A stretch of DNA of 64,000 nt. Source: Aplidium turbinatum. Taxonomy: Eukaryota; Chordata; Ascidiacea; Aplousobranchia; Polyclinidae. Under the pieces are notes generated by a model. The model was not told where the DNA came from, ran no database searches, and saw nothing but the letters and a program-made list of their open reading frames with translations. Position 1 is the first letter of the stretch. Each line of letters starts with the position of its first letter. Shown piece by piece: positions 23,336 through 34,100 of the stretch. A program made the position numbers and the translations under genes. Location of the stretch: the NCBI GenBank assembly GCA_918807975.1, contig OU964918.1:49212477-49276476 (forward strand). Reading direction: 5' to 3'.

Positions 23336-24332
23336 GGGAGCAAGTCTTTTGGGCGCAGACAGTTAGGCGCCGGTCAAATAGGCGCGCACACTGTGGCGTC
23401 TGGATATTTAGGCGCAAAGCGCTGTGGCGCCCGTTCATTTAGGTGCTATTCCTAGTAAAATCCGCAGATTATATCAGCTTGGCAGGTAGGGAAACGCTTT
23501 CACACAGAATGTTGTATTGAACAGAAAATTATGTCATGGCTTCTGTGAGTGAATTTGCTTAAATCGGCAATGCTTTTCACACACAAAATGTTTTATTGAA
23601 CAGAAAAATATATATATTGTTTTTTAATGCGTGTGTTCCGCATTTATTTGTTGTTAGTCCAGGTTTGCGTTGGCGAAAGCTTTATCAATAAATCATTTAA
23701 GTTTCCGAATATGACTGAGTTCACTTTTAGTGAGTCAAATAATAACTACACTAATCATCAGTAAAAATATACCGTAGCCTATATTCAAGCGGGTGGTAGG
23801 CTTGAGTGAAGAGTAAGTTAGTTTTTCGTCAAAACCCCGACTAGGTTTAAATAACGAGCAAAGTCGCACCATTATGCTTGCAACTTGTAGCCAGGGTTCA
23901 TATGCCCTATAGAAATGTATTCATGTAGTAGAGCGTTGTCTCATACGTACTCGCCACACGACTAATCCATCCCGAGTAGAAGTAATTGCGAAAGATAACA
24001 GATTAAGTAAGGTTCCATCTGGTTACAACCTGTGTTCAGGATGCATAGCAAATGTTCTGTGGAGATGTGCTAATATCAAGAGTAGTGGAGAGCTGTCTCG
24101 CACCTCATCTCCACACGCGCATTCAAAAACAACATATTTTTCTGTTTAATATAACATTTTGTGTGAAAAGCATTGCCCTACCTGCCAAGCTGATACAAAT
24201 CTGCAGACTTTACTAGGAATAGCACCTAAATGAACGGGCGCCACAGTGCTCCGCGCCTAAATATCCAGACGCCACAGTGTGCGCGCCTATTTGACCGGCG
24301 CCTAACTGTCTGCGCCTAAAAGACGTGGACCC
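23336..24332. mobile_element. 997-bp non-autonomous DNA element with ~200-bp TIRs
   Basis: The two ends (23336-23535 and 24135-24332) are close inverted copies of each other and hold repeated ttaggcgc / tgtggcg units. The host sequence tctagtcg is duplicated on both sides (23328-23335 and 24333-24340). No transposase ORF is present. The 8-bp duplication and long GC-rich TIR do not by themselves decide the superfamily. Confidence 0.85.
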
Positions 24333-24496
24333 TCTAGTCGCAATCTTGCATTTTTGCGTGGTTATTTAGTTTCTAATTTTTATACACACTTTTTCGTAAT
24401 TTTAGCAGTTTCCTTCAAATTCTTGTAATGCAACAAAGCTTTAAAAATAGGTGTACAGATTGCAGCGGAATGGCCCGTTTCAGTGAGTCCGATCCC

Positions 24497-26447
24497 CAGG
24501 GCTGGAAAAAATGTTTAGCTTCCCGGGAATCTGTTTTTTAGCGAAAAAATTTCCCGCGGCTTACAATCACGATAATCACGTCATAATTACACCGTTTACA
24601 GTTTTCCGGCGAAAAGCCTCAAGCAAAAAATATAGACGGCCATTTGTAGCTTCATAGTTCCAATAAAGAATCTTGGTATCGTATTCGTAAGCAGGCATGG
24701 CGCACTGTTTGTGCCTGATGTGCCCGCTTTGATCGGAATACATTGGCCAACAACAATAGCTTAATAAATTAGACGCGGCATGCTTACAAATTAGATTCAC
24801 TTACTCACCGACCACCGTGTGAATGTCATGAAACAATGCGACATCACGAGCCGCTTGTTACGTACTTGACAAGTTAACAATATGCTTCATGCTCGAACGG
24901 GTTGATAGTATGTGCAATGTGCATGAATAGCATAACTAATTATTAAGCGATATAGGCATATAGCACAAAAAAACGGCCAGACGGCTGAATGCACAACAAG
25001 TTTCGCTGAGTGAGAACACAAGACAGGCCTCGAAATTTGTATTTTTTTCCAGCGGTCAAGCATGTCCTACCGGACTGGCCCTTTCAGCGGACATTTAATA
25101 TCTCAACCGGACATATTTTTTGCATGTAGATTTTGCACAAAATCACACTACAGTATTGTGTAGTCGTGTTTGTAGAAGAAGATTTTCTACAGCAGACAAA
25201 TGTGTCTAACACCCTCCCTTCTGTGCAGAAATTCTATTTCTATCAGTATCAGCGTGAATAAGGTCGCCACATTCGCCTTAGCACGTGCGGAACCCAGCTG
25301 AGACTTGCTTCTCTGTGACGCTTCTTTTTAACAAACGATCAATGTAACGAAATAATCCTCATTGTTAAAATTAGAATACATATCCTGCTGAAAAGTTCAG
25401 ACAACTTTATTTCAAGGCAACATTGCAAGGCGTTGAAATGATGTAAAAATGGCTACTTTTGCCATCAGCTCGTTAACCACGCCACTCTAATGTGATCTTT
25501 AAAACAATTGCCTATAGCCTCCTATTATTGTTTCAGCTCCGTATTTGTTCGGGTTAAACAAACAATTGTAACAATTTAAATTTAAAATATCTTTTTGCTG
25601 TATTAGCTCTATTTTTGTCAGGAATTTTGCGGCGGTCAGTTATGACCGACCAATGAGTCGGCTTCGGCAGACATTCGAGGTCATTCCGGAGGTCATGACC
25701 GCCGGATATTTCGAGGCCTGCAAGACGTTGGGAAATTACTTCTGTAATCTACAAAACAACCAGTCGGTTACACGAAAAATAACGAAACGCATTAATTAAT
25801 TTGACAACAAAATCAAAATTACGACGTTAAAACAGCTGTTTTTGTAAATCAAAGAAACCGCACGCAAGTTTTGCCCATGCGAAATTACTACAAATACATT
25901 ACCAGGACATAAAAATTGGTGACGATTTCTTGTTGTTTGATCTATCTACCACAGCAGACACTTTGTACATTTTCGAGCGAACGTCATTAGTACTAAAATG
26001 CCATAGTTTTCTTTTGAAATGTAGGTCAAGAGCTTGTTTCACGATGCTATTACACTTGCTTATGTGAGGCCCATTCCAGTGAAAGAGCAGCTCGTTGCTA
26101 ATGTCTTTATTTTTTATTTGTGGATGTTTTTGCACCTCCGCAAACATTCGAATTTTTTCAATTACACTTCCCGTGCTTTTTACGACGCTTTCGGGCGGAC
26201 TACTGCAAAATATTTGCGCAATTTTGCTAAGAACTTGTTCAGCTCGGAGGTACAAGTTGGAAATCGTAAATACGCACTACGCAGTGATACGAATCAGTGT
26301 CGGAACTGCAATGTGGTAGCAAATTACGATGACGGTTGACGGTGAACGAAAGACGTTAGTAACGTGATTCTTCCGGTAAAAATTTCCCGCGAACCGACAA
26401 ATTTCCCGGGAATGTCATTCCCGGATTCCCCATTTTTTCCAAGCCTG
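24497..26447 (-). mobile_element. Defective hAT element inserted in MITE copy 2
   Basis: The ends read caggnctggaaaaaatg inward, with a ttcccgggaa block behind each. The 8-bp duplication ccgatccc lies at 24489-24496 and 26448-26455. On the - strand, 26255-25899 keeps one open frame. It has FHWNGPHISK and ALDLHFKRKLWHF, resembling the end of a hAT transposase, but the rest of the coding region is gone. It hosts a further insertion at 25023-25723. Confidence 0.8.
25023..25723. mobile_element. ~700-bp hAT-like element nested inside the hAT element
   Basis: Begins caggcctcgaaat and ends atttcgaggcctg, with further inverted similarity inside (ggtcaagcatgtcctaccgg against ccggaggtcatgaccgcc). Flanks share caagac imperfectly. 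No ORF. Confidence 0.7.
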
Positions 26448-26865
26448 CCGATCCCTTAAAGGGGGATTTTTTTTCAAATATCGGGTACCATAGCCTAATT
26501 ATCATTGCCGTTTTAGGGTTTGGGGTTAGGGTTAAGGGTTAGAGGTTAGGAACTCACCGAATCGGACTCACCGAATAGTAGCAGACCCAGATTGCAGACA
26601 GTTCACATTCAAGTTTTGTGATTTGCGCGTTTGTTTGCTTAGTATTGCATTGTTTGTTGTATTTTTTTTTTGTCGGTAGCTTCTTTAGCATTGGGTACCC
26701 TTAATATATTTTGAATGTATTTGAATTTTTGCGTTGGCGTCTGTTGTTTTTGACCATCATTGCCACCAATTGCACACACTCTCAGATGTGGCTGATTTAT
26801 TTGCAAAAGTTTGTATCAACTAAAAATGTTTTGACGCTCTTTATCAACCATAACTGATGTATTAA

Positions 26866-27456
26866 AGGGCGGGGAAACCCAAATTCACTTTTTGCGAGTT
26901 TTTTGTTTCAGCGTGATGTCATTGTGTACAACATGCGTTTTAGCAAAAAAAAAAATCCAAATTTTGTTTCCCTCGTCTCGCTAAGGCCGCTTTTGTTTGA
27001 TACCCGTTTGCGAGGTCTCGCGCGCATCAAGCTGTGATTCTGTTCGCTGTGACGTCACAAGGTACATATAGTTGTGGCCAAAAGTTTAAGACCAGACTTG
27101 ATTTATGACGATTTTTGCATTACTTCAAAATACTGCATCATATATTGTTTCAGTTGCATCATCTTTATGCATCATCTTATATCTGATGCAGTATTTTGAA
27201 GTAATGCAAAAATCGTCATAAATCAAGTCTGGTCTTTAACTTTTGGCCACAACTATATGTACCTTGTGACGTCACAGAGAACAGAATCACAGCTTGATGC
27301 GCAACGAGACCTCGCAAACGGGTATCAAACAAAAGCGGCCCTAGCGAGACGAGGGCAACAAAATTTGGATTTTTTTATTGCTAAAACGCATGTTGTACAC
27401 AATGACATCACGATGAAACAAAAAACTCGCAAAGTTAATTTGGGTTTCCCCGCCCT
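26866..27456. mobile_element. 591-bp fold-back element with TTAA duplication
   Basis: TTAA stands on both sides (26862-26865 and 27457-27460), and the ends are agggcggggaaaccc inverted. The two ~280-base arms are near-perfect inverted copies of each other, meeting at about 27160. A Tc1-like terminal sequence (tagttgtggccaaaagttt) lies at 27069 and inverted at 27254, so the centre holds a smaller TA-flanked element. TTAA targets fit piggyBac- or Kolobok-type transposition. Confidence 0.85.
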
Positions 27457-27460
27457 TTAA

Positions 27461-28105
27461 TTTTAAAATTAGTGTAATCTTTTTGACGATGCATACACCA
27501 AATGTAGATTGACAAATATATTTCAAGTTATACTGTGAAGTTGATGTTGTGAAGCCATGCTATCGACATTTATACAAAATTGTTTTGCAAAACATTTACA
27601 AGTATAATGATGGATTGTGTTTCGCTTTTAACAGCATGGTTGTTATTTATTTCACAACTGCAGATACAAACGATGGTTTGTTGTTGTTGGTTTGATCTCA
27701 TGCTTTCGGAACACTGTTCCCTAGTCATGTGCAATTGTGCAATGACGAGTGCTGTTGATTTCAGAGTATCGTTGTTTTATACGGGCTCTTTACAACTATC
27801 TCTGTCACTGAACTCGTCAATATTTAACTCATTGCGACCACGTCAAGTTAAAACTAAAGGTTGTGGCAAATAATACTAGTCCCCGCTTATTAAGCCCAAT
27901 TTTGTGCGATCCGGAATTACTGAATGTACAGGAGTGGCAGAGAATCGTCTCCGCTATAGCCTCACACGTTTAATAAGCCGAAAATCGTCCGATCCCGAGG
28001 TAGGCTTAATAAGCGTACTGTAAGAGTACTGTACTAACCTTGCCGAAATCTTTCAGTTGTGTTAAGATTTAGTCTGTCATGTGAAGCACATCAGCGTTAA
28101 ACAAG
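27461..28105. other. Upstream region of FBXO7 with one dispersed-repeat copy
   Basis: About 27590-27665 matches a dispersed repeat also seen near 34856-34960 and 46669-46797 (shared phrase gtttcgcttttaacagcatg). The remainder should include the FBXO7 promoter and 5' UTR. No TATA box or initiator could be picked with confidence. Confidence 0.5.
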
Positions 28106-31100
28106 ATGAAGTTCAGAATTCGTTACAAAGCCGCCACCAAGGTTTTGAGCTTACCAGATGATCATGATCACTCGCTTGGTTATGTCAAGTCGTGCGTTCG
28201 GGAGCAGCTAGGGGCTGAGCTTTATTTACCGTGAGTCGATCTTTTTAGTACTGTATTGCAAGTTTACTTGGACTAGCAACGAGTGCTCTTTTTAAGAAAA
28301 AGTAACTTCTAGCTGGTGCCGTTGTTTTGGAACTGCACCGAATTTCAATATGTCATCAACGTAATTTGAAAATACGAAAACAACATAAATGATATTACTG
28401 TAGAAAGTTTTCTTGTGTTTGTAAATCAAGATTTATGCCTTTTTACCGCATATATATTGTTAAAATTTACGAGACAGGTATTTTTCGCTTTTATTAATCC
28501 AATCTAGTCCGGAATGGCTCGTTTCGGTGAGTCCGATCCCTATTTGGTGATTTTTTCAATTTTTTTTTTTAAATTATTGGGTACCGTAGCCTAATTATCA
28601 TTGCCGTTTTAGGGTTAGGGTTAGAGGTTAGGAACTCACCGAATCGGACTCACTGAATAGTACCAGACTCAATCTGGTCAGTAGTGTGCTGTGTGATTCA
28701 TAGCGATCTGAATACACAAGCCTTGCGAACTGGAGGCCTCGAGGCCGATTTTGTCTCGATTTTAAACTCTTAAGCTAAATTTACTTAATATCTCATTGAA
28801 ATGACAGTTTTGAAAATCAAAATTGCCAAAGTGTGATCACTGAATCTCAAATCACTACAAAACTCCTAATATTACGTTGAAAAATGACAAAACTTTCCCT
28901 ATTTGGATTTCCAACACAAGCGTTTTTGGATTTCCACCACAAGTGCCAAAATCTAGTCCACTGTTCGCATGGTAACAATAGCACAAAAGTGGCTCTAAAT
29001 ATACACAAAGACTATAACTTTGGCTATGAGCAGACTGGGCTCCAGTCAAATTTATAGCTGCACTTTGGCATGGCCTATGGTGGGATTTTACTAAAGCACA
29101 AATATTACAAGATTATGTTTATGAGCTTGATGCTTATGTTGCATTTAACATTGTTGTATTTAACAGAGCTTCTTTTGACTTGAGCTTGAATGGGTCTACG
29201 AGCCTTGGGCCGGATGCAAAGTGCTTAAGTTACGCTGGCGTGGTGGCGGGAGACTTAATAAAAGTTATTTTGCCAAGCCATGAAAGTTCGCCTGGACAGT
29301 AAGTAGGATGGTTGGATTCTTTGTTTCATGGTTAAGTTTCGATGTGTAAGTAAATCGCAGTGGCTGCTCGTGAAATGCTGTTAAAACTCACGGCTGCACT
29401 ACTAATCATTTAACAGCCCTGGCGTTATCCCGATGATCGTGTTGGGTGACAGCATCGCAATGTTTTCTTCCTTGGCGTCGAATTGTTCTTCCTGTGTTTT
29501 TCGTTTCATTTCCTGGTCGTCTGGTAGGATGAGGTCTGGCAAGGCACATCTTCAGCTTCACATTCGAAAAATCCCAATTGGCAATTTTATTCTCGCATCA
29601 GCATAGTTTTAAAGAACAGATCACATCGTCAAGCTCTTGAGTGTCTATAATGAGATGAAGCAATGGCTGCTTATGAGTGCTTAATGCTGTCGTTTGTGTG
29701 TTCCATTGAGAAACCCCCTTTTCCGGGATAATAAAAAAATAAACTTATTGTCTCAGCGTAAAGAAAATAAAGGATCAGATTAGAAAACACCTAAATTACA
29801 GCAAATTTCACAAAGAAAATCTTCTTTTTTTTGAAAATCCCTGCAGTGTTTGTGGACTTGTGGAGGTGAAAGAAACCCTCCCGAATTAGCGGAGACGTTT
29901 GGTTTGTTTTTCTTTCGACGAGCTAACAGATTAAAAGTTGCATGACAATAACATCCTAGACAGCAAACCAACCATTTTTACATTGATTCAACGTCCACAG
30001 ACGTTAAGGAAATTATTGCATTAAGAGCATCAAGTTGTTACAATTAAACATCATGTTTGAAATATTTCAATTTTTTTCTTTGATAGCCCATCTCATCAGG
30101 CGATGAGTGTGGAGTCAATGCATGGAGTTGAAGCAACAAGCCACGCGCACCGCTCACAAGCCCCTGCCTCAAGCTCACAAGTCAGTTTAAAATTTGTGAA
30201 ACTTGCAGGAACTTTCGATTCGCCTGGTACTGTAGTAAAGCTTTCGATGGTAATAATCTACTGGCGATAGCTTAATGCCTAAAAAGAATCCAAATTGACT
30301 CATATTCTCAACTTTTTTAGTGTATTGTAGATCAAGTAGGATATACAGGGTGATCAAGCCAAGTGTAGACAAATATTTATTGAAATAACAGTACATCCAA
30401 ACAGGAAAAAAATACACATGTGAAGAAAAATACAAAAAAAAGTACAAATAAACAAAATGTACTCCTATTTTTCATTCGTACTCCCTTTGCTTTCACCAAA
30501 CGCCTTTGTTTGTTGTGCATTTGACTGCATGAGGCATGCAGCCACCAGTTCTTTGGACAGACGAAAAGTTATTCACTGTCCAGGCTGTGCATAATCATCA
30601 GAATGACCGTATTTAAGCAAAGAATAAAGAAGATATCCCACCTGAATGAAAGGCTGATGTTCCGGAGACAGAAACCAGCCCCTGGGATGGTTTGGGGTTG
30701 GGTAACTTCAACTGGTGAAGAAAATCCCCTCTTCTTCATTGAAGAGGGTGTAAAAATTAATCAATATGTTTATTTGACAATGTTGAGGGGGAAATCGATT
30801 CCCTGGATCAATGCAACATTTGGAGAAGACGGAATAACTCTTCAACAAGATGGGGCTAGGTCCCACACAGCGAATTTTGTCCAGGACTGGTGTAAGGAGA
30901 ATATGGAAGAGTTTTGGCCAAAGGAATTATGGCCTCCATCCTCTCCTGATTTAAACCCAATGGACTTCGCAATATGGAGCATCTTGGAGAGTGAAGCCTG
31001 TTCTTCAAATCATTCAAGCGTTACTGCTCTGAAAGCAAAATTGCGCACTTGTTGGAAAAAAATATCATCAGACACCATACGTGCCTCATGCAGTCAAGTG

Positions 31101-34100
31101 CACAACAGACTAAGGCGTTTGGTGAAGGCAAAGGGAGGATATATTGAAAAAATAAGAGTACATTTTGTATATTTATTATATACTTTTCTTTGTATTTTTC
31201 TTTATATGTGTAAATTTTTTCCTGTTTGGATGTGCTGTTTTTTCAATAAATATTTGTCTACAGTACACTTGGCTTGATCACCCTGTATATTCCGTTGCTG
31301 CAGTATCAGTACAGTGAAACATGTGTTTTTGCATAATTTCGTCTTTTCATTAACTAAAGTCAATAGTCTTACAAAAAGAAAGGTTTAATGTTTTTTTTTT
31401 GCTAAATCTATTTGTGAACTTCTATTTTTTGCAGTTGTGGTTAAATTTGGTTATTCCAATTTCTATAACCGTTATCTCTTTACCTTTCACAGCGAATTTG
31501 TCAAAGAGATCAACGAGCTTGTTTTTATTTAGTCTGCTGCACATTCACCTCGAGATGGCGCTGTACTATTGCAAGATTACCATGACAACCAGCCACTGCC
31601 CGCCACGCTGAGATCATTATTTGGGCTGCCGGCAGTGACCAACCAGTTTCATGCCATTTGTGTTTTATTTCATAACTTGATGCTGGAAAGCGGCTTTTTA
31701 CTGCATGTAGGTTTCAAGTCTCCGTCTTGGTGTTTTCTTACTTATATAGCTTAATAATGCGATGCCATGCGGCATGCTGTTTACTGACGGCAAATCAACC
31801 ATTTTTTATATTGATTCAACGTCTGCAGACGTTGAATCCGTGTAAAAATGGTTGATTTGCCGTCTGGGTTGTTTCGTGTTTACTTAGCAGAAGCAAAAAG
31901 ATAGCAGTCAAGTTGAATAATATTCATGCGTTTTTGAAATGATGATCTTTCTCATCATAATCCATCGTCGGTTTGTTCCCCACTAGTGGGGGTGGCCGAT
32001 TGTTTCCGCGCAGCAATTGTCTTAATCCCTTTTCTCCATTTCACCCTGTCCCTTGCATCTTCCTCCTTCAGTCCGACTTTTTTAAACTCATCCTTCACTT
32101 GTTGTTTCCACGTTCTTCTTGGACGACCGCGTTTCCTCTTCCCATCCACCTTTAGATCTAGTGCCTTTCTAAGAAAACTTCCTTCCTCCCTCCTTATCAC
32201 ATGTCCATACCATCTTACTCCATTTGCCCTTGCCAGTTGGTCTATGGTCTCTCTCATCTCTAGCATATCCAACAATTCTTCAGTCCTTTTTTCCCTTCTC
32301 GTTTTCACCCCACACATTGCTCTCACCATTGACCTTTCCGTTCTTCTCAGGATTGCCAGTTCACTCTCTCTCAATACCCATGTCTCGCTACCATATAGCA
32401 TTGCAGGCCGCACACAGCTCCGATATACTTTTCCTTTCATCCTTAGTGAAAATTTTCTGCCATGCAACATTTCCCCACATTCCCTGAACTTTGCCCAGCC
32501 CAATCTTGCCCTTGTTGTCACCGCTGCTTCACATCCACCACTTCCATTTATCCGATCACCCAGATAACAGAAGTCTGTCACTGTTTCGATGCCATGGAAG
32601 AACTCATCATCATGGCCTTCCACTTCATTCCTTCCTTTACTGCATTTCCCACAAACAAAACACTTCGCCAATCTTGTTGCGGCTTTCTTTAACACCAAAA
32701 TCATTTTGTTTGTTCAATTTTGAAGTCGAGTTATCTTTTTGTTTTTGTAAGATTTCGCAGAAGCTCTTTCAGTCCATATGTAAATACTCCCCTTTTCAAC
32801 AATGTAAAACTTTATAACTTCATTTCCACTCACTGACAAGGGCCTGGACATCAAACTGAATTATCAGGGTTATCCTGTATGAGTGAAAATCATTTATATG
32901 AATCAATTTGTATCCTTTATGGATCTTTGCCTTGCATCAAAGGCCAATCCGATATATGTTTTCAGGTACACCCCTTCTTTTTGCAATTTTCATCCTGTAT
33001 GACTTATCTTTCAAAAATTGGCCTATCAAAATTTTAGGCTCCAGTCAACGCATCCTTTTGCTTTCACAGTCCTCATCCGAATCTCCAACAGAAGTTATCA
33101 GCGCTGCTCTTGACTCTCCGGTGGTTGCTGTGGAATACAATCATCCTGCTACCGAAGCGCTTGTGGTCTGGACCACCTGCAATGCTCTCGGACCGTTTGT
33201 GGTTGTAAATAGTTAGTAGCTCTTCCCCATACAGACGTTTTTTCCATACATACGTCCTACATACTACATACTTCCCCATACAGACGTTCTACAGACGTTT
33301 TTTGACAATGTTGATTTATAGATACATTGAATCAAAGACTGCAGACGTTGAATCAATTCAGAAAGCGACTGATTTGCTGTCTGGGTCGTTATCGCATGAA
33401 ATAAAGTCAAAACTGTTTTAGTTGAATGAAGCAAACGCCCAGACAGCAAATAAAACGTTTTTTTTTCATTGGTTCAACATCTACTGTCTTTAAATCAATG
33501 CAAAAACCGATTGATTTGCTGTCTGGGACTGAGCAAAGTGTACGTCAAAACTGACTACCATCTTAACTATTAGGTTTCGTCTGGCGACGTTGAAACCACG
33601 CAACAAAAAAACATTTTTGTTAGCTGGAATTGCACATCGTTTCTACAGTATCATTTTCATGCTTTTTCTCAGAAATAAATGTTTATTTCTAACTTGATTT
33701 TTTGCGTCTTGCTACAGGTATGATACGTCCATGCGTGAATACAGAAGAACAGGTCTTGAGCCTTCAAGTCAAAGTTGCCGAATTCGTCAACACTTTCACC
33801 TCAGCTGCCAGTAATTAACTTTTTAGCCTTTCACATTTGTTTTTCGTTTTACCTTGTTTATATTCGTTGACGTGTATCAGCAAGATATTTTGCTAATCAT
33901 GCCTTAGTCGTGAAGCTGGTCTGTATTCTCAAGTCTGTAACTGGCTTCTTAATGCTTGAGAAACAGTTCAGTATGCATGCATGCAACTCTTTTTATTACA
34001 ATTGAAATCGAATTATTTTCAGAAACAAGTGGAAGAAATGTGTACAAACAGGTAGGGAAGTTATCGAGGATATTCAAAGAAGCCATAGCACACAAAGCAC

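Larger units (their letters stand above)
24466..26588. mobile_element. 9-bp-TSD (MULE-like) MITE, copy 2, split by a hAT insertion
   Basis: Target duplication agattgcag at 24457-24465 and 26589-26597. The left 31 bases and right 141 bases match copy 1 (cggaatggcccgtttc; aactcaccgaatcggactca). They are separated by the 1951-bp element at 24497-26447. Confidence 0.85.

Noticed and set aside
31955-32704. 249-aa open frame considered as a host gene
   Set aside because: Its motifs are those of a LINE reverse-transcriptase C-terminus, and it lies antisense in an FBXO7 intron.
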